Source: CAWBCR01 sp963787375 (GTDB lineage: Bacteria; Chloroflexota; Anaerolineae; Aggregatilineales; UBA3940). From it: 64,000 nt of DNA. The first letter of the stretch is position 1, and each line of letters starts with the position of its first letter. The stretch covers positions 1 through 64,000 of the forward strand of contig CAWBCR010000014.1 in the NCBI GenBank assembly GCA_963787375.1, in the 5' to 3' direction. A model generated the notes under the pieces. The model was not told where the DNA came from and did no database searches. It saw only the letters and a list, made by a program, of their open reading frames with translations. Shown piece after piece: positions 8,072 through 17,121 of the stretch. A program made the position numbers and the translations under genes.

Positions 8072-8461
8072 TCACGATTTCTTCTTCCCTTTTGCCTCCG
8101 CCCTTTCCAGATTCTCCTTCACCCTGAACTTCACGATCCGGCTGATCAGGTCGAAAGGAATGGGCTTATCTAATGGAAACTTAACCGAACCCTTTCCGCC
8201 CTCATAGACTGACAGCTCATCCTTGAATTCCTCAATGCCTGACGGCACAGGGTAAAACCCAATGTGCTTTTTGAAAGCAGCAAAATGGACCAGATTACCT
8301 TTCAGAGTGAAGGTCGGCATTTGATACTTGATGGTCTCTTCCGCGTCTGGCGCCGCCTTTCTAATCGTCACCCGTATCTTCTCCAGAATCTCCTGAACAT
8401 CTTCTGGGAAGCCCGCAATATACTCATCGATGTTCTGGGGTGCGGCTTGATCGGTCTTCAT
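8072..8461 (-). CDS. DUF1801 family (iron chaperone YdhG-like) protein
   Basis: 129 residues from the ATG at 8461 (MKTDQAAPQNIDEYIAGF). Family features are the N-terminal PEDVQEILEKIRVTIRKAAP helix, then IKYQMPTF, FAAFKKHIGFYP and the terminal PLDKPIPFDLISRIVKFR. Relatives adopt the YdhG-like fold and have been linked to iron handling in Bacillus (Fra). The C-terminus is Lys-rich. The gene is monocistronic and convergent with the methyltransferase. Confidence 0.8.
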   Translation of the reverse strand: MKTDQAAPQNIDEYIAGFPEDVQEILEKIRVTIRKAAPDAEETIKYQMPTFTLKGNLVHFAAFKKHIGFYPVPSGIEEFKDELSVYEGGKGSVKFPLDKPIPFDLISRIVKFRVKENLERAEAKGKKKS

Positions 8462-8479
8462 GTTGCTTCCTTCGAATGT

Positions 8480-8530
8480 GCCCCTCTGGTCCCACATGAT
8501 AGCACAAAAAGAAGGCCCCATGTTCCGCTC
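8480..8530. repeat. diverged copy of a ~49-bp element also present at about 6829-6877
   Basis: The two stretches align without gaps over about 49 positions with about three quarters identity, sharing ATAGCACAAA and CCCATGTTCC. In both cases the 3' end is followed by an ATG with a purine-rich site in front. The meaning is unknown. They flank the methyltransferase and DUF1801 pair. Confidence 0.4.
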
Positions 8531-8611
8531 CGCCGACCTGATTGCATCACCGCCCGATCTTGCTGTATCGTAGAAGGGAACGCAGGCGAGTCACCGGGAG
8601 GGCCGGGTACC

Positions 8612-10066
8612 ATGCCACTGATGAATGCGCAGCAGTACGAACACAGTCTCAGGCAGCTCAGGCTGAACGTCTACCTGTTCGGCGAGCGTGTCGAGACGCC
8701 CGTCGACCACCCCATGATCCGCCCGTCGATGCAGGCCGTCGGCGTGACCTACGACCTCGCCCACCGTCCCGAATTCGCCGACCTGATGACGGCCACCTCG
8801 CACCTCACCGGCCAGACCGTCAACCGCTTCACCCACATCCACCGCAGCGTCGACGATCTGGTCAAAAAGAGCAAGATGGGCCGGCTGCTGGGACGCACCA
8901 CCGGCTGCTGCTTCCAGCGCTGCGTGGGCATGGACGCCCTCAACGCGCTGTCCATCGTCACCTACAACGTCGATCAGCAGCGCGGCACGTCATACAACCA
9001 GCGCTTCCTCAAGTACCTCGAATACGTGCAGGAGCACGACCTCACCTGCGACGGCGCCATGACCGACCCCAAGGGCGACCGCTCGCCTGCCGCCGCACCA
9101 GCAGCCCGACCCCGATGTGTACCTGCACGTGGTCGAGGAGCGGCCGGACGGCATCGTGGTGCGCGGCGCGAAGGCCCACCAGACCGGCGCGGTCAACTCC
9201 CACGAGATCATCGTCATGCCCACCCTGTCGCTGCGCGAGGCGGACCGGGACTATGCCGTGTCGTTCGCCGTGCCCAGCGACACGCCAGGGCATCATCTAC
9301 ATCCTGGGCCGCCAGTCCTGCGACACGCGCAGGCTGGAGGCGGGCCGCATGGACCTGGGCAACGTCTGTCTACGGCGGCCACGAGGCGCTGGTGGTGTTC
9401 GACGACGTGTTCGTGCCCTGGGAGCGGGTGTTCATGTACAAGGAGATTGAGTTCGCCGGCCAGCTGGTGGAGAACTTCGCCGCCTACCACCGCCAGAGCT
9501 ACGCCTGCAAGGTCGGCGTGGGCGACGTGCTCATCGGCGCGGCCCAGACCATCGCCGAGTACAACGGCGTCGCGAAGGCCTCGCACATCAAGGACAAGAT
9601 CGTCGAGATGAACCACCTCAACGAGACGCTGTACTGCGGCTGCATCGCCTGCGCCGCTGAGGGCCACCGGGAACCCGGCGGCACCTACATGGTCGACACG
9701 CTGCTGGCCAACGTGCACAAGCAGAACGTGACCCGCTTCCCCTACGAGATCGCCCGGCTGGCCCAGGACATCGCCGGCGGCCTGATGGTGACCATGCCCT
9801 CCGAGGCAGGATCTCGCAGTCGCCGGAAACCGGCAAGTGGCTGGAGAAGTACCTGCAGGGCCAGTGGCGATGTGCCCACCGAGAACCGCATGCGCATCCT
9901 GCGCCTGATCGAGAACCTGACGCTGGGCACGGCGGCGGTGGGCTACCTGACCGAGTCCATGCACGGCGCCGGCTCGCCGCAGGCGCAGCGGATCATGATC
10001 GCCCGCACCGTCGACATGGAGGAGAAGAAAGCCGCTGCCCGGCGGCTTTCGGGGATCGATGAGTAG
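8612..10066 (+). pseudogene. abfD: 4-hydroxybutyryl-CoA dehydratase / vinylacetyl-CoA isomerase, multiply frameshifted
   Basis: The joined frames match AbfD of the 4-hydroxyphenylacetate 3-hydroxylase superfamily along the whole length. Landmarks are MNAQQYEHSLRQL, VDHPMIRPS, GCCFQRCVGMDA (two Fe-S cysteines), AMTDPKGDR, GAKAHQTGAVNSHE, GRQSCDTR, YHRQSYACKVGVGD (His and third Cys), MNHLNETLYC, DIAGGLMVTMPSEA and SMHGAGSPQAQR. The enzyme converts 4-hydroxybutyryl-CoA to crotonyl-CoA with FAD and a [4Fe-4S] cluster. The frame shifts near 9085, 9285, 9370, 9805 and 9865. The segment YACK is one residue shorter than the YGGCK I remember from clostridial AbfD. This is either a dead gene or an error-rich patch. 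Confidence 0.85.
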
Positions 10067-10209
10067 GGCGGTGTCGGTGCATGATAGCCTTCTGATTGCT
10101 GCAAGGCAGTTACCTGATTGGCCTCAAACCGCGTGCAGAAAGTGCCCGATCCGCCAGTGAATATGCCTGCGGGCGGGCGAGCCTCGAAGCTGGCTGAGGC
10201 GATGATTGC

Positions 10210-10839
10210 TCACCCAAAGAGCTCGGACAATGTAATTCCCCTCCGAGCGGCCTCGTGTGCAAATGGCGTGGTTATGTCGAACCAGATCTGGGACCCATCC
10301 TCGCAGTCGAGACAATCGCAATACCGGCCCTCAATTTTAACGAGGGCTTGTTTGCGCAGTTTCTTTTTCATATCCCCTAGTACATCGTACTCATCTTCGA
10401 TATATAGAACTAGGTAAGGTCGCTCCTTACTTCCATCACCGGTGGACAGGATGCCTCTGAGAAAGAGTGCTGCCAGCGAGTATTCAAAACGGGCACTGGT
10501 CTCTGCTCCCAGCTTCTGAAGTGCGTAAGCGGTGTACTTGTGAATGCCAGGATTTAGAAAGTAGCTGGGCATCATTGATATCAAGTGGTTCTTTGCTTCT
10601 TCGAATTCTCCACTTTCCAGCAATGGGAACGCTACAGCCTTGTACTTGGAGGTGTAGGGAGCATAAGGCGGCGAAGCTGCTACCTCATCGCGCAATTGAA
10701 GAAACCCTTCAGGCGATGGATCTTGGAGATAGTGTGCAAGACGGGCTCTGACCAAGTCCGAGAGCTCATTCTTCGGGGCCGGATTTGATTCGCGGGGGCG
10801 AGACTTGAGCAAGGAAACAAGCTTCGACCAAATCCCCAT
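10210..10839 (-). CDS. DUF4919-like protein
   Basis: 209 residues with no signal peptide. A helical, TPR-like N-terminal half (ARLAHYLQDPSPEGFLQL, LISMMPSYFLNPGIHKY) is followed by the family signature GDGSKERPYLVLYIEDEYDVL, about residues 132-152, and a C-terminal strand pair ending IWFDITTPF. Function is unknown in the family. It is followed at higher coordinates by a small membrane protein gene on the same strand, 79 nt away, so the two may be co-transcribed. Confidence 0.6.
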   Translation of the reverse strand: MGIWSKLVSLLKSRPRESNPAPKNELSDLVRARLAHYLQDPSPEGFLQLRDEVAASPPYAPYTSKYKAVAFPLLESGEFEEAKNHLISMMPSYFLNPGIHKYTAYALQKLGAETSARFEYSLAALFLRGILSTGDGSKERPYLVLYIEDEYDVLGDMKKKLRKQALVKIEGRYCDCLDCEDGSQIWFDITTPFAHEAARRGITLSELFG

Positions 10840-10917
10840 TTTACCTTACCTCCAGATAGCGAAAACAGAATGAAGTTGGCGGGCTACGCCCGCCGGCTGT
10901 GTGACTCTCGTGTGAAG

Positions 10918-11148
10918 TCAACCCCTTCCTTGCCGTCTGCGCCGCCGCCCTTGTGGCATAGCGGCAGCAAGCACCAAGAGGATGATGATCACCGGCCCAA
11001 ATAGCAGGCCATATACTTGGGCAACCTGGCGTATGATATCGGGGAAGAGAACATAGAGAACCAGGCCAATCGCAATCAGCAGACCGAGATTCCACAGAAG
11101 TCTCTTGAAGAACTGCGATCCTTGTGAACCGCTGTTCTTGCTATTCAT
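10918..11148 (-). CDS. small two-helix membrane protein (76 aa)
   Basis: The protein starts MNSKNSGSQG, has two hydrophobic segments (LLIAIGLVLYVLF and FGPVIIILLVLAAAM) and ends in an Arg-rich tail, QGRRRRRQGRG. The positive tail predicts a cytoplasmic C-terminus. I do not recognise a family. It lies upstream of the DUF4919-like gene on the same strand. Confidence 0.5.
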   Translation of the reverse strand: MNSKNSGSQGSQFFKRLLWNLGLLIAIGLVLYVLFPDIIRQVAQVYGLLFGPVIIILLVLAAAMPQGRRRRRQGRG

Positions 11149-11197
11149 CGTCAGCCTCCAGAGAGTTGCGAGTCAAACTGGCCGCTCATAATCCACA

Positions 11198-11222
11198 GGC
11201 GCAGGAGAACACCCCCTGCGCC
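11198..11222. terminator. GGCGCAGG hairpin
   Basis: GGCGCAGG pairs with CCTGCGCC around a short loop. It resembles the hairpin at 6807-6837. It lies between the small membrane protein start and the M20 gene end, both on the minus strand, so it could end the M20 transcript. Confidence 0.4.
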
Positions 11223-11318
11223 ATTTCATTATACATCCAATCTTACGGCAGGAAGAAATCGTGTGATTCCCTCGACACGTCAGGGCCGGAGCGTGAGGGC
11301 GCAGCCAACCGCCAATCG

Positions 11319-12494
11319 CTAACCGCTAACCGCTTTTTCCTTCAGCAGCCGCACCGAGCTTTCCGCCAGCACCGCCACGCCCACCGGCAGCGCCAACTCG
11401 TCGATGTTGAAGATCGGGCTGTGGTGCGGGCGGTTCACCGTGTCGAGCTTGGCCCCCAGCGAGAACATCGCGCCCGGCGCTTCGCGCACCATGTAGGCGA
11501 AGTCCTCGGCCCCCATCACCGGCTCGTGCTCGATGACGCCCTCCACCCCCAGCAGGTCGGCGGCGGCGGCGCGGATCAGCGCCGTCACGTCCGGCTCGTT
11601 GATCAGCACCGGGTAGCCGCGCTCGATGGTTAGCCTGTAGTCGCCGCCCAGCGTCCGCGCGGTGCTCAGCGCGCGCTCAAGCTCCGCCAGCAGTCGCTCG
11701 CGCGTCTCGTCGCTGAAGCTGCGCAGCGTCCCGCTGATCGTCACGCTGTCGGGGATGATGTTGGTGGCGCTCCCGCCGTGGATCGACCCGATGGTCGCCA
11801 CCGCCGGCTGCAGCGGGTCGATGCGCCGCGAGGGGATGGCGTAGATCGCGTTCATCACCTGCGCCGTCAGGAAGATCGGGTCGGTGCCCTTGTGCGGATA
11901 GGCCCCGTGGCAGCCCTCGCCCGTGATGTCCGCGTAGAACGAGTCGACCGCCGCGCCGGACGCGCCCGCGCTGATCTCCACGATGCCTGACGGGCCGTCG
12001 CTGTTGATGTGCTGCGCGATCACCGCGTCCAGCCCATCCAGCGCCCCGTCGTCGATCATGCGCGTCGCCCCCGACTTCTCCTCGGCGTCGGCGGCTTCCT
12101 CCGAGGGTTGGAACAGGAAGCGCACCTCGCCGGCAGGCCGGTCGGGCATTTCGCTCAGCAGCCGGGCTGCGCCCAGCAGCATCGCGCAGTGCGTATCGTG
12201 GCCGCAGGCGTGCATCACGCCGGCGTTCTGCGAGGCGTATGGCACGCCGGTCGCCTCCTCGATGGGCAGTGCGTCCATGTCGGCGCGGATGCCCACCGCC
12301 GGGTGCCCCTCGCCCAGGTGGCCGACCACGCCCGTGCGTCCCACGGCCTCCTCGACGCGTATCCCCATCCCGCGCAGCGTCTCGGCGATGATCTTCGCCG
12401 TGCGCTGCTCCTTGAAGCTGAGCTCGGGGTGCATGTGGAAATCACGCCGCCAGGCGACGAGTTGATCCTGTAGTGCGCGTGCCTGTTCAAGCAT
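11319..12494 (-). CDS. M20 family amidohydrolase (aminoacylase / N-acyl-amino-acid hydrolase type)
   Basis: 391 residues. Metal-binding and catalytic motifs are RRDFHMHPELSF near the start, IRADMDALP, MHACGHDTHCAMLLGAA (His and Asp ligands), FQPSEEAA (catalytic Glu) and ADEDFAY-like GAEDFAYMV. The inserted dimerisation domain is present (GSIHGGSATNIIPD). The family removes acyl groups from amino acids or cleaves dipeptides using two zinc or manganese ions. No signal peptide, so it is cytoplasmic. It sits upstream-adjacent to the Lrp regulator and the corrinoid cluster and may feed amino acids into it. Confidence 0.9.
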   Translation of the reverse strand: MLEQARALQDQLVAWRRDFHMHPELSFKEQRTAKIIAETLRGMGIRVEEAVGRTGVVGHLGEGHPAVGIRADMDALPIEEATGVPYASQNAGVMHACGHDTHCAMLLGAARLLSEMPDRPAGEVRFLFQPSEEAADAEEKSGATRMIDDGALDGLDAVIAQHINSDGPSGIVEISAGASGAAVDSFYADITGEGCHGAYPHKGTDPIFLTAQVMNAIYAIPSRRIDPLQPAVATIGSIHGGSATNIIPDSVTISGTLRSFSDETRERLLAELERALSTARTLGGDYRLTIERGYPVLINEPDVTALIRAAAADLLGVEGVIEHEPVMGAEDFAYMVREAPGAMFSLGAKLDTVNRPHHSPIFNIDELALPVGVAVLAESSVRLLKEKAVSG

Positions 12495-12646
12495 CGGTTT
12501 TGGCTCCTTGTATGGGGTAGGGCGATAGTTGTGAGATCAGTATACGGCAGGTGCGGCAGTTTGTCGCCTCCAGGCTATTTTTGTCACACCCCGAATGACC
12601 GGAAATGGTCCCAGAATGTGCGTTACGAAATGATTCCGCCGCCCCC

Positions 12647-13126
12647 TCAGCCCCTGCGTTTGTCGTCCGAAATCCCGTTCTCGAACACCGGCGTCCAGAA
12701 GAAGCTGAGCTTGTAGATCCGCCCGATCACCAGCGTCTCCGTCTTGCGGACGCCCGGCAGCGTCTGGATGCCCTTGGTGATCAGCTCCGTCAGGTGCGTC
12801 AGGTTGCGGCAGAATACCTCGACTACCAGATCGTAGCCGCCCAGCGTCAGCACCAGGTAGCTGACTTCGGGGATCTGCTCGATGGCGCGTGCCACCCGGT
12901 CGATCTCACCCGGCTCGGTCGTCACACCGATCAGCGCCGGCGCTTTGTAGCCCACCGCGAATGGGTCGATGATCGACACGGTCTGCACGATCCCCTGCTC
13001 GACCAGGCTCGCGTAGCGGCTGCGAATGGTCGATTCGGCCACGCCGGCCTGCTTGGCGATCTGCGTGAAGGGCGTCCGCCCGTCGGCCTGCAGCGCGTTC
13101 AAGATGACCAGATCGAGTTCGTCCAT
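12647..13126 (-). CDS. Lrp/AsnC family transcriptional regulator
   Basis: 159 residues. The N-terminal winged helix-turn-helix is typical (MDELDLVILNALQADGRTPF, then VAESTIRSRYASLVEQG). It is followed by the RAM/AsnC effector domain (IPEVSYLVLTLGGYDLVVEVF). Such proteins sense amino acids as octamers. It is transcribed away from the corrinoid-methyltransferase genes across a 330-bp spacer and is the obvious candidate regulator of that operon and of the M20 gene. Confidence 0.9.
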   Translation of the reverse strand: MDELDLVILNALQADGRTPFTQIAKQAGVAESTIRSRYASLVEQGIVQTVSIIDPFAVGYKAPALIGVTTEPGEIDRVARAIEQIPEVSYLVLTLGGYDLVVEVFCRNLTHLTELITKGIQTLPGVRKTETLVIGRIYKLSFFWTPVFENGISDDKRRG

Positions 13127-13147
13127 AATATCGCTGTCTCCTGGCTC

Positions 13148-13250
13148 ACCTCACCCCTTCCCGACGCCCTCACGGGCGTCTCCCTCCCCCTCTCCAATAA
13201 GCATAAGCGCCCCAGGCGCGTTGCCGGAGAGGGGGTAGGGGGCGAGGTTC
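13148..13250. repeat. palindromic intergenic element (CTCACCCC ... GGGGCGAGG)
   Basis: The left arm contains CTCACCCC and CTCCCCCTCTCC. The right arm contains GGAGAGGGGG and GGGGGCGAGG. A related hairpin lies at 17056-17107. It looks like a dispersed palindromic repeat or MITE-like sequence inserted between the regulator and the operon promoter. Confidence 0.5.
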
Positions 13251-13258
13251 AGTACTGC

Positions 13259-13362
13259 GCGAATATCGGTGCATTTCACCAAGTTTACGCCGATTATCGT
13301 GGCGAATCAAGTGACACGCCGCGCTTTCTGCGGACTTGCCGTTGACTTGCAGCGAATATCGG
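13259..13362 (+). promoter_or_regulatory. direct repeat GCGAATATCGG, possible Lrp-type operator
   Basis: GCGAATATCGG occurs at 13259-13269 and again at 13352-13362, the second copy lying inside the promoter spacer. A related CCGATTATCG is found between them at about 13290. Lrp/AsnC proteins bind several spaced AT-centred sites, so this is a plausible operator set. Binding is not shown by the sequence. Confidence 0.4.
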
Positions 13363-13371
13363 GGGTATCAT
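13342..13371 (+). promoter_or_regulatory. sigma-70-type promoter of the corrinoid operon
   Basis: TTGACT (13342-13347) and TATCAT (13366-13371) are separated by 18 nt. This is the best match in the spacer and leaves a leader of about 85 nt before the GTG start at 13461. Confidence 0.5.
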
Positions 13372-13460
13372 GGGGCATACAGGAGCAGTCACACGCGCGC
13401 GCAGCCATCGCTGCCCGCGTCCTCTCTCGGCAATCTAGTGACCACACAAGGAGCGACTAC

Positions 13461-14114
13461 GTGAACGACGAACTCTTCAAAGCCATGACGCAGAGCATCA
13501 TCGACGGCGACGCAGAGATCGCTGACCGCCTGGCGCGGCAGGCCGTCGAGCAGGGCATCAACCCGCTGGAGGCCATCAACCAGGGCTTCATCCCCGGCGT
13601 GAACTACATCGGCGACCAGTTCAGCGCGGGGCTGGCTTTTCTGCCCGAGCTGGTGATGGCTGGCGACGCGATGAAAGCCGCCATCAACGTGCTGGAGGCC
13701 GAGATGGCCCGCACTGGGGCCAAGCGCGACATCGCCGGTAAGGTGATCGTCGCCACCGTCGAAGGCGACATCCACGACATCGGCAAGACGCTGGTCGGTA
13801 TCATGCTCTCGATTGGCGGCTTCGAGGTCCACGACCTGGGCACCGACGTGTCCATCGCGAAGCTGCTGGAGACCACCCGCGAGGTGCAGCCAGATATCGT
13901 CGGGCTGAGCGCGCTGCTGACCACCACCATGACCAAGCAGCGCGATTTCATCGAAGCGCTGGAGGAGGCCGGGCTGCGCCAGTCCGTCCGCGTGATGGTC
14001 GGCGGCGCGCCGGTGACGCGCGCCTGGGCCGAGGAGATCGGCGCCGACGGCTTCAGCGAGGACGCAGTCGGCGCGGTCGAGCTGGCCCGCACGCTCGTCG
14101 CGCAGAAAGGCTGA
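13461..14114 (+). CDS. methyltransferase corrinoid protein (MttC/MtbC-like)
   Basis: 217 residues from GTG at 13461, with AAGGAG 8 nt before it. A helical methionine-synthase-type cap domain (about 1-85) is followed by the B12-binding Rossmann domain with the lower-ligand motif GDIHDIGK (His105) and the later GLSALLTTTM and VMVGGAPV loops. The protein carries a methyl group on cob(I)alamin between a substrate methyltransferase and an acceptor methyltransferase. It is followed after 3 nt by an mttB homologue. No reductive activator (RamA-type) is seen in the window. Confidence 0.93.
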   Translation: MNDELFKAMTQSIIDGDAEIADRLARQAVEQGINPLEAINQGFIPGVNYIGDQFSAGLAFLPELVMAGDAMKAAINVLEAEMARTGAKRDIAGKVIVATVEGDIHDIGKTLVGIMLSIGGFEVHDLGTDVSIAKLLETTREVQPDIVGLSALLTTTMTKQRDFIEALEEAGLRQSVRVMVGGAPVTRAWAEEIGADGFSEDAVGAVELARTLVAQKG

Positions 14115-14117
14115 GCC

Positions 14118-15587
14118 ATGGCCGGGAAGATCAAAGCCATCAGCGATCCGCGCCTGCATCTCGACATCCTGTCTGACGAGGATGTGCGCCGCATCCACAC
14201 CGCCACGCTCGACATCATCGAGAACGTCGGCGTGCGCTTCCCCTCCGAGCAGGCGCTCGACATCTGGGAGGCGCACGGCGCAGTTGTCGACCGCGACACG
14301 CAGATTGTCAAAGCGCCGGGCGCGCTGATCGAAGAAGCCATTGCCAAGTGCCCGCCGGTCTATCCTCTCGGTGCGCGCAGCGCCGAGCAGGACCTGCCGC
14401 TCGATGGCAATCACGTCTATGTCGGCACCGACGGCTGCGGCGTGCAGATCGTCGACCTGCACAGCGGCGAGCTGCGCACCACGACACTTCAGGACGTGGC
14501 CGATATCCACCGTGTGGCCGATGCGCTGGAGCAGGTCGCCTTTCACTGGGTGGCCGTCTCCGCGCAGGACAGGCCGCCCGAAACGCGCGGCCTGCACGAG
14601 ATCAAGACCGTCTGGGAGAACTCGACCAAGCACGTCCAGACCGAGAGTATCTCACAGCGTGCCGGAGGCGCACGCCGCCGTCGAGATGGCCACGGCGATT
14701 GCCGGGGGCCGCAACGCGCTGCGCGCCCGCCCGCCGCTGTCGATCATGCAGTGCACCGCCCCGCCGCTGGGCCACGATGGCGGCAGCCTCGACACGGCGC
14801 TGATCGTCGCCGAGGCGGGCATCCCGGTCGGCTTTATGACCATGACCGCCTGCCTGACGACCGCGCCCGCCACGCTGGCTGGCAACCTGGCCGTCGGCAA
14901 CGCCGAGGTCATCAGCGCCGCCGCGCTCATTCAACTGGCCCACCCTGGCGCGCCGTTCTTCTACGCCGCTGCACAAACGTCATCCGACCTGCGCTCCGGC
15001 GGCTATACTGGCGGCGGCCCGGAGGACTACCTGTTCGGTGCGGCGACAAACGTGCTGGCCGACTTCTACAACATGCCGCTGTCGATGGGCTCGTTTGCCA
15101 CCGGCGCGAAAGAGCCGAACTGGCAGGCTGGCGTCGACAACAGCCTGTCGACCTTCATGGCCTCGATTGTGATGTCCGACATGCTGCTGGGCGTCGGCTT
15201 CCTGCACGGCAGCCGCATCTGGTCGTTCGAGCAGATGCTGATGGACTCCGAGATCTTCGACATCGTCCACCAGATGATGAAGGGCATCGACGTCGACGAC
15301 GAGACGCTGGCGCTCGACGCGATCCGCGCGGTGGGGCCCGGCGGCAACTTCCTGACGCAGAAGCACACCCGCAAGCACATGCGCGAGCTGTTCCTGCCGA
15401 AGTTCATGGATCGCCGCACCTACGACGCCTGGGAAGACAGGCCGGCGACGGCGCGCGCGACTGGGCGCGCGCCGAGGCCCAGCGCATCCTGGCCACCCAC
15501 CAGCCCGAGCCGCTCGACCCAGCGCTGTCTGAGGAGCTTGGCCGCATCATCGCCAGCACCGAGGCGGAGGTCATCCATGCAGCCTAA
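14118..15587 (+). pseudogene. MttB-family corrinoid methyltransferase 1 (non-pyrrolysine), frameshifted
   Basis: The start ATG is 3 nt after the corrinoid gene. The first frame runs to about 14655 (DEDVRRIHTATLDIIENVGV, YVGTDGC), the second to about 15435 (MQCTAPPLGHDGG, GIPVGFMTMTACLTT, YTGGGPEDYLFGAAT, AVGPGGNFLTQKHT), and the first frame returns for the C-terminus. This is the TIM-barrel fold of trimethylamine methyltransferase. No in-frame TAG occurs in the barrel, so it is the non-Pyl type that includes MtgB (glycine betaine), MtpB and MtcB. The true substrate is unknown. Two opposite indels restore the frame, which suggests sequence errors. Confidence 0.85.
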
Positions 15588-17045
15588 GATGGAGCTTCTC
15601 ACCCCTGATCTGATCGACCGCATTCTCGGAGAAGCGTTCGAGCTGCTGGCGACGACCGGCGTTAAGGTGCTGCTGCCCGAAGCGCGCGACCTGCTGATCG
15701 CTGCCGGCGCGCGCGCCGACGAGAGCGGCGAGGTGGTGCGCATCCCGGAGACCGTCGCGCGCAAGGCGCTGGAGACAGTGCCCCACGAGTTCTGGCTGCA
15801 TACCCGCTCCGGCGAGCCAACCGTGCGCTACGGCGGCGATGCGGTGGCATTTCGACCCCGGCTCGGCGGGCGTCAATGTCCTCGACGGTGACACGCTGGA
15901 GCACCGCCCGGCGTCAGCGCCAGACCTGGTCCGGCTGATCAAGATAGCCGAGATCGCTGCCGCAGTACGACGCCCAGTCGACCGCTGTCGTGTGCAACGA
16001 GATCCCCAAGGAGATCGGCGACCTGTACCGGCTGTACCTGGTGCTGCTCTACTCCGTCAAGCCGATCGTCACCGGGGCGTTCTCGGTGCACGGCACGCAG
16101 GCCATGATCGACATGCTGGCCATGTTCGCCGGCGGGCGCGACGCACTGGCCGAAAAGCCGCAGGCTGTGTTCGACGCGTGCCCCAACCCGCCGCTTGATC
16201 TGGGGCCAGTTCGGCGCGCAGAGCCTGATCGACCTGGCGCGGGCCTACGTGCCCGCCGAGATCGTGTCGATGCCGCTGGCCGGGGCCGTCGCGCCGGTGA
16301 CGCTGCTGGGCTCGGTAGTGCAGCACGCCGCCGAGTGCATCAGCGGCATGACCATTCACCAGCTTGCCCAGCCCCACGCGCCGATTGTGTGGGGCGGCGC
16401 GCCGGCCATCATGGACATGCGCAACGGCACCACGCCCATGGGCGCGATCGAGACGGCCATGATCGACGCCGCCTATGCCCAGGTGGGCAAGTCGCTGGGC
16501 TTTCCCACCCACACTTACCTGGGCGCGAGCGACGCCAAGCTGGTCGACGCCCAGGCCGGGATGGAGAGCGGCATGACGGCCGCTGGTCGGTGCGCTGGCC
16601 GGCATCAACATGATCTCCGGCGCGGGCATGCTGGACTTTCTGGCCTGCGCAGAGCGTCGAAAAGCTGGTGGTCGATGCGGAGGCGATCGGCATGGCCAAG
16701 CGGCTGCTGGAAGGCATGAAGGTGCACACCGAAACCCTGGCGACTGGCATGTTCGAGGGCATCAACTTCAAGGGGGATTTCCTGCACCAGCGCGCCACCC
16801 GCGAGCTGTTCCCCAAAGAGCAGTTCCTGCCCTCAGCGGTCCTCGACCGCGGCTCGATCCGCACCTGGCAGCAGACCGGCAGGCTCGATACGTGGGACCG
16901 CGCCCGGACCCGCGCCGCCGCGCTGCTCGATGCCTATCAGCGCCCCGATCTACCTGCCGAACAGGTCGCCGCGCTCACAGCGATGGTCCAGCGCCTGGCC
17001 GCCGACGCCGGGATGGCATCGCTGCCCGCGCTGGAGGCCGTCTAA
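15577..17045 (+). pseudogene. MttB-family methyltransferase homologue 2, multiply frameshifted
   Basis: ATG at 15577 overlaps the previous gene by 11 nt. The joined product is about 485 residues: LTPDLIDRILGEAFELLATTGVKV at the start, then NVLDGDTLEHR, VTGAFSVHG, VSMPLAGAVAPVTLLGSVVQHAAE, IVWGGAPAIMDMR, KSLGFPTHTYLGASD and a C-terminus ending PALEAV. Indels fall near 15845, 15960, 16200, 16590 and 16650. The barrel has no amber codon. Length and motifs fit the family. Five indels in 1.5 kb point to an error-rich patch or an inactive copy. Confidence 0.8.
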
Positions 17046-17055
17046 AGACTTCTCA

Positions 17056-17107
17056 CCTCGCCCCCTGTCCCGCGCTGCGTGCGCTTCGGAAGGGGGTGAG
17101 GTTTTTT
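17056..17107 (+). terminator. hairpin with T-run between mttB2 and kamA
   Basis: CCTCGCCCCCT (17056-17066) faces AGGGGGTGAGG (17091-17101), followed by TTTTTT. It resembles the palindrome at 13148-13250. It may attenuate transcription between the two genes. Confidence 0.5.
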
Positions 17108-17121
17108 CAGAGGATTAAACC

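Noticed and set aside
13389..14633. Long open frame on the minus strand opposite the corrinoid and mttB1 genes
   Set aside because: The plus strand encodes recognisable families. The minus frame is rich in His, Asp, Ala and Arg, has no known motif and arises from high-GC codon use. The same applies to other long antisense frames, for example 18362-19867, 25243-26325, 49778-51367 and 55152-56330.
14118..17045. Pyrrolysine use in the mttB homologues
   Set aside because: No in-frame TAG splits the barrel regions. Where frames break, the cause is an indel, not an amber codon. No pylT-like or pylS-like gene is visible in the window.
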